From Mesaphorura yosii (Eukaryota > Arthropoda > Collembola > Poduromorpha > Tullbergiidae), in contig WIXG01000165.1 of the NCBI GenBank assembly GCA_009869945.1, positions 62,001 to 126,000 of the forward strand: 64,000 nucleotides of DNA, written 5' to 3'. This document shows positions 11,892 to 23,700 of this stretch, in pieces (positions within the stretch are counted from its first letter, which is position 1; each line of letters opens with the position of its first letter). The translations under genes and the position numbers were made by a program. The notes under the pieces were generated by a model. The model made no database searches and was not told the origin of the DNA. It saw only the letters and a program-made list of their open reading frames with translations.

Positions 11892-12940
11892 ACTTTTTTC
11901 AGGCACAAGGAGCAAAGAAACGTGACAGGAGGAATGTCATCGGTAACGACAAGGAAAGAGTTCAATCATTGAAGAAGAAATTGAAATCAGCAACCGAGTC
12001 AGCATTACGCGATCAAATTCTACACGAAATAGAAGAAGCACAAGAAAGACGACGAGTTTATGAACAGTCAAAATCGAAAGATGCTGGCCAAAAACTAGGT
12101 CAAGGTCAATCCACTTCCAAGGGGGCACAAGCAGTCTCTTCGGAGGCTCTGGCTGTCCCTGCGGAGGATTGGAAAGTTTTTCCGATGAACAACTACGTTG
12201 CTGGAACCTGCTTCGAAAAATATTTCCCAACAAACTACGTCTTCTTGGATTGTGAGCTGGTTTTGAAACATACGGGCGAATACGAATGTGGCTCTGTTGC
12301 TGTATTAGATCATAATAGGAAGACCATTTACAAGACACGAGTTTATCATCCTGCGAATAGCTTCAATGTTAATTACCATACCATAAGTTGCAACGGTTTT
12401 CACTATGATTCCTTGGCCAATGAAAAATATCCCAGACTAGACGAAGTTTCGGACAGAGTAGAGAAATTAATACACAGAAAGCTGGTCATCTTAATTGGTG
12501 GCGATAATGGGAAGGCAAACTCATACAACGATCTTATATCTCTGAAGCTAGACGCAAGCAACATTACAGTCTACAACTTGCATTTTCACTTTTTTAAAAC
12601 TACCATCAAGAAGAACGTGTTTTTGCCCATGGGAGACGAAGAATCTGCATTTATCATTGAACCAATAAGCCTGCGAAGATTGTCCATGAAGTACTTTGAT
12701 GTCGACATGCAATCTGTAGCGCACGATCCGGAAACTGATGCAAAATATACTGCAAAGTTATTCCAGGAAATCCTGCCCTTACAATTGAAACCGGGGTTAA
12801 AAGAATTCGTGGAATATGACATGAAAAATATGTGCGCTTACGAAGAAAGGTATGCAGCTTTTGATGACGATCCCAAAATGATCGACTTTAATTCTAAAAT
12901 ACGAGCAGCAGGGAAGAGAAAAGCCCCACGAAAGAATTAA
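11632..12940 (+). CDS. DEDDh 3'-5' exonuclease-like protein carried by the transposon
   Basis: Three exons join in phase: 11632-11643 (MDIQ), 11721-11831 and 11903-12940, giving 386 residues. After a basic, coiled N-terminal region of about 140 residues comes an RNase H-fold exonuclease domain. Exo I is VFLDCELVL with D157 and E159. The Exo II region is around GGDNGKANSYNDLISL. Exo III is VAHDPETDAKYTAKLF, where H315 and D320 have the H-x4-D spacing of the DEDDh class (REXO4/ISG20-like, DnaQ fold). The C-terminus is lysine/arginine-rich. It is transcribed opposite to the transposase and lies fully between the inverted ends. Predicted role: nuclease acting on DNA or RNA ends, possibly during excision repair. 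Whether it is a standard part of this transposon family or a captured host gene cannot be told from one copy. Confidence 0.8.
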
Positions 12941-13016
12941 ATTATGTACGGGCTTTCATTAAACGTGAAAGTTAATTTATTATTGCAAATTATATACGTA
13001 AATTGTGCACTTTTGA

Positions 13017-13022
13017 AATAAA
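13017..13022 (+). terminator. Polyadenylation signal AATAAA for the exonuclease gene
   Basis: AATAAA lies 77 bases past the stop codon and before the right inverted repeat, so the transcript would end inside the element. Confidence 0.6.
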
Positions 13023-13265
13023 ACAACACAAGTTATAGAAATTGGTTCATGTTTCTTGCGTCATCATCGGACATTTTACACAACAGAAATGAAACCAAGT
13101 TGAAGTCTCATTAGAGTGTGTTTCGTAGTGACTAAGGTGTTGGAGCTCCAAATTACGTACTTGGTACATGCAAAATGTTTGGGGCCCAAGCGCATATTCG
13201 GTAGCTTCGACAGAGCTTCCGCGGAGTTACAAAGCATATTGCGTACGTTTGGAGCTAAATCGTAG

Positions 13266-13295
13266 TTCCATAGTAGGTTCAGTGCTACGTGGGTA
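13266..13295 (-). repeat. Right terminal inverted repeat of the transposon
   Basis: Thirty bases complementary to the left end at 6404-6433. The outer TA is the probable target duplication. It lands in a TATATAAA string. Confidence 0.85.
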
Positions 13296-13734
13296 TATAA
13301 ACAACCTGTAACATGTACTTTTTCGTGTATTCTTGTTCAGACTGTCATGCTGTCAGTTTGAGTTCTCAATAAAGTCGTAGAGTTAAAACCAATCGTCTCA
13401 GTTGTCCGAATTTCTTTGCTCTTGATGATCTGAGCTCCTGGTTTCAGGTTGCCCTTCGGTCCAAACCCTGTAGTCTCAACTTGTTCTGCATTGCCTCTGT
13501 GTCCTACTCTGTCATTCCGGTCGCTACTCATTGTTGGTGTGCAGAATTCCTCATTTTACCCCGAAGTAATCATACGTTTTCCGCTTGCGATAGGTTTTTC
13601 TGGAGAAACTTCTCCGCAGTCATCTTTAATTGAGTTTGCAGCAGATTCTCCATCCCAAAGCTTTTGAAGAACTGTAAACAACATTATCAAAAAGCCAATC
13701 GGCCAAATGAAAACTGAATTACGATTTGTGAAAG

Positions 13735-16600
13735 GAACTGGAAGTGGAACTCAAAATCGAAAAGGAAGTGGGGGAACTGGAACTGAGAACTGAGTTCCAG
13801 CAGTAGGAACTGAGCTCCCAATTCAGTTCCAGTTTCAAAGAGACATTCAAAGCGCAGGATTTGAAGTATTCCATTGTGTAATCTCATGGGCTAGCTGAGT
13901 AATGCAATTTCACTTCTGATTTCATTTTATAAAGATTCAGTTCCTCTTTTGAACTATTCTGATAACCAGTTCAAGCACGTGTTTTACCTTTTAGCTGTGG
14001 TAAATTTTAATTTAAAAAAGCTGTCACCAAAGTCGGATCGTCAGCAAAACTTGAACACCTGGCACCAAAGCAATTAAAAGATGAACAGTCAAGAGATCAG
14101 GGAATGTTTGGATTTGGACAACTCCTGTTCCGAGACACCAGGCGGTATAAGTTCGCCTTGAACCAATCTTATCAAAATTTGTTCAACATTATTACATTTC
14201 CTTTAATATTTGTCCAGTTGGTGCAGTCGTTGAACAATCAGTTCGGGCTCAGGGCCCATCAAGTATCGGAAGAGGATCTGATCAAAGAGGCATGCCAAGA
14301 ATATTGCGTTTCTTCTGTGAGCTTAATGTGCTTGTGACCTCGTTCAATATGTTATCCTAATTGTAGGATCAGACGAAGTTCCACATCCCGCAACTACTCC
14401 CGCCGTGCCAGTCAGGAATCTACGTCAATCAATCATGTCGAGTAACTTTCGTCTTGACAAATCTGCTCCGTCACCGTTATCAAATTGGAAACAAAGGCCA
14501 CCTGGACGACAAGTATCCTCAAATGTTTGGGAATACTTTACTTACGACTCCAAATCGGATGCATCAGTTTGTAAAGTTGATGGATGCCAGAAGCGGCTCG
14601 CCGGAAAGAATGCATCAAATCTTAAAAAGCATCTAAAGGCTTCGCATGAGGATATTTATAGGATTGTTGTCAACTTCGATCTGGGCAACCGCATTGAAGT
14701 AGACAAGCCTCGCCAAGTTAAGCCAAATTCTTCGAAGCAACTCAATATTGACATGTCTGGGAAATTAGTTGGCACAAAATACGAAAACGATCACCCCAAG
14801 CAGCTTAGATTCAACAAACAGCTGGCGATTTGCTTCGGCGCGAACCCGATTTCGACCAGTTTCATCGCTAACAACGACTTTCGTATGTGCATTGAAATTG
14901 CAGACTCACGCTTACAAGTTCAGTCACGACCGGCGTTGGAGAAACACATCGACCAACTTCTAATTGAAATGAGAGAAATTGCCGTTAAAAAATTAGATTC
15001 AGCCCGACGAATTTGCGTCTCTGCTGACATCTGGACCAAGAAAGGAATGTCATCAAGCTATCTGGGCATCATGGCTTCGTTTTACGATGTCACCACAGAT
15101 TCCAAAAATATTGTGCTTGCCGTTCGTAAATTCGAGTCGACACATCATACTGCACTGAGCATTATCAAAGAAATGGACGAAGCACTACTCCAATATCAAA
15201 TTCCGCAGCACAAGTTCTGGAAAGTTATCACAGATTCGGGGTCGAATATGGTTTGCGCATTTCGGGACAGTTCTGTGTTAGACGAAGAACATGAATGCAT
15301 GGAAGAAAATGAAGCCGGTCGCACTGAAATCTCGCACAACTACTTCCGCTACAATTGGCTTTCTTGCTTCATTCATACTTTGCTGCTTTGTCTTAAGAAA
15401 TTTGATGCACGGAAATTGTTTGATAACCTCATAATCAAGCTGAAGACCTTGGTTCAAAAATTCTCGTCCTCGCAAGTGCTTACCGGTGAATTACTAAAGT
15501 TATCGGGGCTGAAGCTAGTTCTGTTTTCAAATACAAGATGGAATACAGTGTTCTTGGTTATTCAGCGACTGGTGTTGGTCAAGAACAGTGTGATTGCTGT
15601 TCTGAACGAAGCTGGAAAACAAAAGTACAATCTCAGCACCAAGGAATTGAACTTAATGGAGGACCTCAAAGAATTTCTGGCACCATTTAATAAATACACT
15701 GACATGTGCAGCACGGAGGGATCGCGCTCATTCTCGGAAGTAATAATGATACTCAAACAACTTAAGGATCATCTTCGGAAATTCAGCAAGATCAGGAATT
15801 TCGTCACGGTGTCGAATGAAATTTTGAAAGATATAGAGACTCGGACACCTGTTCCACAGCACCGGCGAAAGGCAGCTGGAAGGAGTGTACTTGGCTGCAA
15901 CATTTCTCCATCCACGGTACAGAATTGGACTAACAGCAACAGAAACAGATGCGGCTAGATCTTACATCATGTCCTCAGATTTCCACATGGCGAATGATAA
16001 AGTTGCTGGAGCTGCACGTGGCGCAGAGACTAACAAAGAAGTCCCAGTAAAAAAGAGAAAATTCGAGTTTCTCGAGCAAATTTCAAGGCAAACCAACAAC
16101 ACCGACCGATTTGGCCCCGGAACTTGACCTATATCTAAGCAACAAAGCTTTCGATACTGACGATGATAAGTTTGACCCGTGGAATTTTTGGCAGCTCCAA
16201 AAGTGTGCATTCCCTAATTTGTCACCGTTCGCCTTGGATGTTCTTTCGATTCCATTGTCAATTGGTGCGGTGGAGCGAACTTTCTCATTCGCTGGACTGG
16301 CTACTCAAGGGCGCCGAAACTGCTTGGAGATCATTTGGAGCGAGAAGTTTTACTGAACAAAAATAAGCACTTGATTATGTAATGTGCTGGTAAAGTAGAT
16401 CGGCTATTGTAGTATACTTTCATGAAACGGTTTTAGAAAAAAAAAATCTCTAAAAATTCCATAAATGGTTCTGAGAACTCAGTTCTAGTATAGTATCGGA
16501 ACTGACATTTGTTCATGGGACTGGAACTGGGGCTGGAATTAACGTTAAGATCTGGGAACTGACTGGAACTGGAACTAAGTAGTTGGAACTGATACAGCAC
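13735..16600 (+). mobile_element. Decayed hAT-family transposon (approximate limits)
   Basis: A hAT transposase pseudogene lies between two zones dense in GGAACTGG/CAGTTCC words, roughly 13735-13850 and 16460-16600. Such short repeats in both orientations near the ends are usual for hAT subterminal regions. I could not fix the exact inverted ends or an 8-bp target duplication, so the limits are approximate. Confidence 0.6.
14081..16382 (+). pseudogene. hAT transposase with BED zinc finger, frameshifted
   Basis: The reading begins MNSQEIRECLDLDNSC at 14081. Exons 14081-14144, 14218-14316 and from 14373 join in phase. A BED zinc finger (VCKVDGCQKRLAGK ... LKKHLKASH, C2H2 type) is followed by the hAT catalytic core, with ICVSADIWTKKGMSSSYLGI and a conserved NTRWNT. 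Three frame breaks then follow, near 15885, 16111-16127 and 16315. Each is needed to recover family motifs: LAATFLHPRY, then LSIPLSIGAVERTFSFAG, then LLGDHLEREVLLNKN. The C-terminal dimerisation segment is thus present but split over three frames. The copy is therefore probably inactive, though sequencing indels cannot be ruled out for any one break. Confidence 0.8.
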
Positions 16601-19595
16601 TATTGTGAACAACACTCGTCGTCTTCTTAATTAAATGATTGCTTGCTGCACAGGAAACTTGGCTTGTTCCTTCTATACTGCTGCTTCTTGCCGAATTCAA
16701 TATCGTATCTAGAGGCATGCACAGCAGACATCTTAATAAATGATCAAGACAGCCGGGAGCCACGCCTCCGCATCCGCGACAGTATGCGTTCTGTAGCCGA
16801 ATGCCAAACTCCAAGAATAGAAAGCAGCGTCAGCGCTTGAATATCCTGGACAAGTTGCAGGGGTCTTCTTCTGTGCATGTGATTAATATCGGCACTTGAT
16901 TTTAATATTTATTCTGGGAGAATGTCAAGAACATTATTAAAAAGATGTTGCGCTACGAGGCGTTGAAGGTGGCAACTGTGAAGACATGATTCACAACTGC
17001 TGCAGTTGAAGGAGAGGCTTGTATTTGCATCATTATCTCAAGATCAAAGTCAAGTCAGTTGCCGTTGTCACTTTTGTTATGTAAGCAGTAAGCACAAGCG
17101 CATTTCTGTTTTAATAATGTGACTTTTGCCAAGACAGTCACAATGCAATGCAGGTAAGTCGCAAGTAATATTTTGGTTTCAAGTCTGGAGTTCGGGTGTT
17201 TATTTAAAAATAACCAAACTTTCGACGACGATTTGACTTTTGGTATGCTGGCGCTGAGAGTTCACGGTTGTACATCATCGTCGAGCCGTCCGGGCATGCA
17301 TCGTGTTTGTGGCGCCGATGAAAGTCAATGCTGTGAAATAAATCCGCTTGCCCTAAGCCCTGTGGCAAAAAATAACATTTCAGTTTTCATTACCACTGCC
17401 AAAGCCAATTGCCAAGTTACACACACTTCCTACTTCTGTGCCTCTCCTCGGATGAATAATGAGTAATGGCACAGGCATACAGTCGATGATAAACGTCAAC
17501 TGCACGGAATTTGCAACTACTCGTGGAGGTTTGACTTCCTAATTTGTTGGTGATTTGGTGATGCGAGTTTCTACTGTATGCTGTTGCCTTCAAAAAGAAT
17601 ATTTTGTTTCGTTCTAAAAAGCTCGGTCGATGCTCCGAAGGTTCAGAGGCACAAACTTCATAACGAGAATGAAGGGAGCGACATATCTCTAATTAATTCT
17701 TTTGAAACAATGTAAGTGCTCTTCCAGTCATGTACATGCATGCGTCTGGGGACGTCTAACCGTGAGTAGTGAAACTCCAGCTGGATCTTTCGGGAAATCA
17801 TACAACGGCTCGAGTCGAGTCTATGGCACCGCAACTGCATCAAAAACGGTCGGGATGTGCTCACTTCCCCATGATAAGTGCAACATCATTGAAAGCCTGT
17901 AAATACCCGCTGATTGAAAGAAAAACTGTTAGCATTTGAGGTTGGTGGTTGGCATAAAATGAAGATGGTTGAAGTGCTTGTCTTCAAGCCTCAGTCACAG
18001 GAAAGGTGGAACGAAGAGAGACGCTGGAGTCTGAAAATGTTCATTCCTGTTCCATTGCTTACACAAACAGTCATACACTTGGGAAGGCATCCCCCAGATG
18101 AATAATATTTCATCACTCAAGCATCGCCATGGCATGGCGATGGCGAATTGCGAAAAGAAAGTTCCGAATTGGTTATGCGGCTTGTGGGTTCATGTCACTT
18201 ACGCATTTAGTTTACAGAATTTGTAGAAGAGTTGTGCGCGAAATTCTAGTATTCAAGAAGTCATTAAAGCGGGAGCGCATAATAATCACAATCACCCAAG
18301 CGATGCTAATTTATGTTTTGGGAATAAAAGTGATGGCTAACCATCATTTTACTTGAAAAGGCGACACTTGTAGGCCTTTCAAAAGGAGAAGGAAATTGCG
18401 AAATTTGGCACTTCAGGTCGACTACGTCAATAAAAGTTTAATTTTTTTTAGATCAAAGCCACAATTTCAAGAGTGTTACAGCACGACAGTGGACCAGCAA
18501 AACCAATAAATTTCTGAATTGCTCATTTATTCCAATATCAAAATTAGACACATCGGTTTCGTATGTCGAGGAAGTCAAAGCCTGGATAGGGAAACAAAAC
18601 ACTAGAACAATTAAAACCAGCACAAATGCACGTACACGTGAGATAAGAATGATGCAATTAGAGCGATGTAGTCATTATTAAGAATGCTTATTGCATAATT
18701 GTTGCTAGAAAGTGGAAATGAAATTGGATTTTGGTTTGGGCAGCAGTGCCGATAAATCATTTTTCTCTCGGCTTAATTACGACACGAGTGAGTGTGGAAA
18801 CGGAACTATCCAGAATTTCAGAAACAGCATACATCTATCGTACCACCATAGTTAATGAAAACTTGCGTACCACTTTTCTGACATGAAGGCCCTTATCCAT
18901 AGGTCATTCCACATCCATTCGCAAGAGTTTTCACCTTCGGTATTAAAAAATAATTTGAAATATCTCCGCTCGGCGGTTACAGAGAAATTGTGCATTGAGC
19001 GGAAAGTGCAACCAGGGCAGCGACCACGATCACGACAAAGTAAAAAGCACTTTGGTAAGAGGAGTCGACAATCGAGTCAACTAAAAAGGCTACTCAGTTT
19101 CACTTCCTTCCATTCCGGCTTTCGAGGAAAAGAACGGAAAGAGTTTGTGTCGATTAAACACTTTAAAGACTCAGATCCCTGGATCCCAGTTTGCGTTAGC
19201 CACAGCAAAGCAGGCAGGAGTCATGAGCCATGAGCCAAGCAAGCTGCTTCGATCGCGATCACGTCTTTACTCGCAAATGTGAGTCAAAGCTGGACTTGGT
19301 TCTATACTTTCATTCTTATCGTTTCACGCTCACGCCGCACCGAGCCGAGTTGCAGCTCAGAACGCTCATTTCAACAAAATTATTCGTGCGCGACACAACG
19401 AACCACGACTCAAGCACTCAGCGTGTGTGTCTTGTGTAGTGAATTGTAGATTGTATTCTTAACTCTCAAGTCTCAAGTGTCTCAGCTCGTGGTGAAGTAA
19501 CTTTTATTCGTTTATTGCCACATTCACTACGACTCCAAGTTTTAAAGTTTGGAATTCCGTGCGCTGCCGTACGTCTTGTAAGAAGCCAAGGGAAC
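16601..19595. other. Long non-coding stretch
   Basis: About 3 kb with only short frames on both strands. None has recognisable domains or consistent splice context. I see no structural RNA, array or mobile-element end in it. Confidence 0.45.
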
Positions 19596-20332
19596 AACTA
19601 CACTTTAGCGGGCAGCGCTTCGCGCTGCTGGGAAGTGGCACAAAATGTCGCCCTTGAGCCCCTGATCTCTAAAGTGAAAAAAAAATTGGCGCTCGACTCC
19701 TATGGCGGAGTTATGGGGGTGAGAAAGTCGCAGGTGAAAACCGTGGTCTTCCTTCGTATGCTTGTACGTGGTTCAAAGTGTTCGTTATTTTGAAGGAACA
19801 AAAAAGTTTACTATCGACTTCTTACACAGAATTGGGAACTGAGCAAGCTAGGGATGTGGCTAAAGCTCCGCTGGGTGCTATGCTCCGGCTGCGCCCCCCC
19901 CCCCCACTCAACCTAACCTAACCTGACCTAACCTGAACTAACGTGAACTAATCGAAACAGTCGCTGGTACCAATGAAGTTATGCCTCAAACAACAGAAAG
20001 GTATAAGTCACATTGAGAATGTAAAAGGTGTGGAGTTAGGAGGCCAACTTCAAATGGCCATAACTTTTTTTGGAAGTGTTTCCGCACAAAAATTCTTGCA
20101 GATTCGGACTCAGGAGGTCGAGATCTTTCGATTGACACTATTCCGAGGTCAATCGGATGAATCCATCATACTATAGTGCACCCCAGAATTCGTTCGTTCT
20201 ATGGTGACCCCAATCTTTGGAGCCCCCTCCTGGCGCCTAGGGTTTTTTTTTCATTTTCGAGATCAGGGGCTCAAGGGCGACATTTTGTGCCACTTCCCAG
20301 CAGCTCGAAGCGCTGCCCGCTAAAGTGTAGTT
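19596..20332. mobile_element. Non-autonomous DNA element with ~90-bp inverted ends, 737 bp
   Basis: The left end 19596-19685 and the right end 20243-20332 are inverted copies starting AACTACACTTTAGCGGGCAG. They run through GGGAAGTGGCACAAAATGTC and CCTGATCTC to a poly-A/poly-T stretch, with only a few mismatches. The interior has no transposase. It holds a run of 12 C at 19894-19905 and a CCTAA-rich tract. The right flank reads TTAA next to the repeat, while the left flank reads ACAA. A TTAA target site with one side mutated is possible but unproven. Confidence 0.8.
19909..19950 (+). repeat. Interstitial telomere-like CCTAA/CCTGA repeats
   Basis: About seven degenerate units of CCTAA, CCTGA and CTGAA/CTAA directly follow a 12-C homopolymer. 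On the other strand the unit is TTAGG, the common arthropod telomere repeat. It lies inside the 737-bp element, so it may be part of that family rather than a healed break. Confidence 0.6.
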
Positions 20333-20794
20333 AAGCCGAAGCGGAAGCCAAGTGATTGTAATGTGAAAGTGAAGGTGCTTAGCATTAGCATTATTATTAT
20401 TATTATTATAAGCAAGCATGTGAATGAGAAAGTCGGAGGAAAGAAAATGAATTAAGAATACGACGGCTACGAGTCGGGAGAAGGCCACGGGACAGGGCGG
20501 ATGAAAGTAAAACTTTCTCCAGGATTTGCATTATGTGCACATTAAGAGGCAAGCGGCAACAAAAGTGAAAGTCAAAGTACAGACGTACAGAGTGATTGCG
20601 ATTGCGATTAAATTACATTAGCATTATTTATGGACTGTGAATGAAAAACAAGAAAGCTTTCATGTAAGTGCGTCATTACATGTGCTTCATTTAATTTAAA
20701 GTTAAAATTGTGAATCAGGGCTACCGAACAAAGGAGCAAGCCAGATTTTAGAAGAATAGGGAGAGCGAGCATCGTGAATAAGTGAGCAGTGAGC
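20333..20794. other. Spacer upstream of the GPCR gene
   Basis: Non-coding. It contains an (ATT)n microsatellite near 20390-20412. No promoter element is recognised; the 5' UTR of the receptor gene is probably in the last part. Confidence 0.4.
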
Positions 20795-23700
20795 ATGGGG
20801 AACCAGAACCAAGATTTGCCGAGCTTGACAGAGTGGCAGCGCGAGCGGCTCAAGGGGCTCCCCGAAGAAGGCGTCGAGTGTCTCATGGGCACTTGGGCGC
20901 TATTTGCGGCGGAAAAGCATAGACCTGATGGTAAGTAAATAGCTAATGTCATACGTCGGCCAAGGCTGGGCGTTTGACCGAAAAATGGCTATTACCAACA
21001 TTTAACGAAAAGCGTGCCACCCTGCATAAAGATAAAAAGAAGCCAACCGAACAAGGCGCATTGCAATCAGTCTTGTCTCATTTCCATTTCCTCACGACAA
21101 GTCTAGCATCTTGGCTTTCCTACTTGATAGAATCGTAATGGCGATGGCAATGGCAGCAGATGTTCACCAATGTAAAAGAAATTGTAAATTCAAAACATGC
21201 TTCATTATGAATGTAAAGCATGCATCGCTGCTGCTCTGGTCGCGTTCATTGTTCAATATTCCCAAATATAATATAAAATATGTCAGGCAGTCGGCTGAGG
21301 CTTAAGATTCCCACAACTTGCGCTTCTTTTCTCACTCTCATAAATTACTGCATATGAAATGCTTTCTCTCGCCTTCCTGCCCGCGCCCGTGCCTGCGAGG
21401 ATGGCATTCCATTTCTATTTCCACCACACGCAAATTAAAGCTACGTCGTGTCGCGTTCGCGTTGCGACCGCCATGAATAAATGAAATAAATGTGCCGCAC
21501 CGTCACCTTACGTTTCGTTGTGCTTCTGCCTACAGACGCATTCTGTTCAGCGGGAACATGACAAGAAAATTGGCTTATAATCAGTTGAATTAAACATCAA
21601 CTGTCCGGCCGCAGCTCTTACGGCAGTTTTATGGCGTGCCTGCTATAATTTTAATACATGCAAAAGGCTTTCCAGGCCTAATGAGATGTTTCGCAAGTAT
21701 CTCGGAGTAAAAATTCAATATTTTCGTTATATTATATTCAATATAAATATTCCCAAAGCGAGAGCTTCAGATCTGCTTGGGACCTTATTACTACTCGAGG
21801 CTCAAAGTAGGTTGCAATTTCAGGCGAAACTTTCGAAATTAATGAAGCTGTCGAATCTCACCGAACATTAAGACGATGGCGCACAAGCGTTTTAATAAAA
21901 TTTTAACCACACTAAAGAATCATTCTATATCAAAAAGTTCCTACATTTGATGGTTGGACCTGATCGCATAGTTCAAAATTTTGCATCACATCTCTTAGTA
22001 CAAATAAATTAATTGTTGTCCTGACTTCGAAGTTGTGGCAGTACAGCAAAGGAGTGGAACATGATTTCAGAGGCTGCATCTGCACTTGTCATTTATCCAT
22101 AGCGGAAAAGACTTTATTTACGACTCGACCGTTTCGGGCTTCTGTCGGTCAGTCCATACTTCACCGCGGCCCATCTGTAGTCTGAATCGGAATTTGGAGT
22201 ACGTTCAAATGAACCTACTCCGAGAATTTTCCGCTTTCGGAATTCTGCACGCTTTCCACATATCACATCCTTGCAGTACAACATGTGGTATTTATTGGCC
22301 AATTTAGTCGAGTTTGATGAAGTGGGCCGCATAAAATATTACGCCTTACGCGCAGATCAGCGAAGGGGCTGCAAATAATAGACGAACAAGAGCAAATCAC
22401 TTTGGGGCACGAGCATCACGGACGACTGTGCACAGATTCTAGAGCTCTGAGAGCAAAACGAGCATTTCCTCTGGGATTTCCGCCCGAATAACTTAAAAGC
22501 CAAGCGTTGAATTCTAAATTCTTAGCAAATTGGATTTTAATCTGCGAAATCAATGTGTAAACCAAGCGGCCGTGCTTGGCTTCAGTTTTGCTTGCCTCGC
22601 ATTTGAATAGGCGTCGTGGCGTCCTGTAAAGTAAAATGTAGTTTAGAACACGACCCGCCGTAATTTATGGCTTGTATCTCGGTGCCAAGATCGTATCTCT
22701 GATTATTACTCATGGCAGGCCACATGGGTCCCATAAACACTACGAGCACGAGCCTAGGCATTAGATTTAATTCATGACAATTTGTTTCGCATTCCGCAAT
22801 GCACAACAGAGATATTCTGCAACTCCACATACGACGGAGTCGGATGCTGGAACTTCACGCGGGCTGGCGTCACCGTGATTCGGTCCTGTGCTGAAGTCAT
22901 TGCGGCTGACCCGGATTTGGAAGTCGAGCCTGGTCGAAATGTAACAGGTAAGCCGGATTAATTTTTAGCTAATTCGCGCGGGGTCACACCACACTAACAT
23001 GAAAACTTGAAAATGGCTTTTCAGGAAATGCATTCAGAGTGTGCACGGAAAATGGGAGCTGGCTCATGGGCAATTGGACCAATTATACAGAGTGCTTGGA
23101 GAATTTTGATAACGAGGATCAGGTTTCAATTCGAAGAAATATTTCAGCTCTGGGTTTGGTAAGCTAAGCACAAATCACAACGATCTTTAGAAATGTAAGT
23201 GAAAATTCATAAGTGTATTAAGTGGAGAACCTGTTCATGCCTCGGGTAGGTTAGGCGTCAGGCGGTACGATCCCGATTTATTGTGTCTAGTGATGGCTTT
23301 CCGGATTGTTAATAAATATTTAAGATTACTTCTCGGGCTAAAGAAGTCTAATCAGTCAGAAAAGGCAAGAACGCGAACAAATAACCGAATAACATGTTAC
23401 ACGCTCCACTTCCGGTTGTCTCATTTATACACGTGGAGCACGTCACGTCGCACGTTAGAAATTGTAATGCAATGAGTCAAAAATTCTCAGTAATCCAGCT
23501 TTCCGGTCAACCAAGCGAAACGAAGAAGCAGTCAAATAAGAACAAGAATTGAAATACTGTTGAGAATATTCAATTGCTGCAGGCATTATTTTTCGCAGAA
23601 AAGAACGCCAGAGCTGGCTCGTTACTATGAATAATTTTGTGAGTATCATGTCGTGTTAATGTCGACAGAAAAGTATTTTTCAAGTCCTTCTCAAGATTGG

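Larger units (their letters stand above)
6404..13295. mobile_element. CMC/EnSpm-like DNA transposon carrying three genes
   Basis: Both ends carry a 30-bp inverted repeat starting TACCCACGTAGCACTGAACC with one mismatch. If the outer TA is a 2-bp target duplication, the element runs from CCC at 6406 to GGG at 13293, 6888 bp. Beneath the ends are repeated words shared by both sides: GGAGCTCAAAT/GGAGCTCCAAAT, and GAGTTACAAAG at 6497 and 13222. These are possible transposase-binding sites. Inside are a transposase and a DUF4806 protein on the minus strand and an exonuclease-like gene on the plus strand. All three frames are intact and the ends match almost perfectly, which suggests recent activity. 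Superfamily placement rests on transposase motifs and the TA duplication. The ends do not begin with CACTA, so it is not a textbook CACTA element. Confidence 0.82.
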
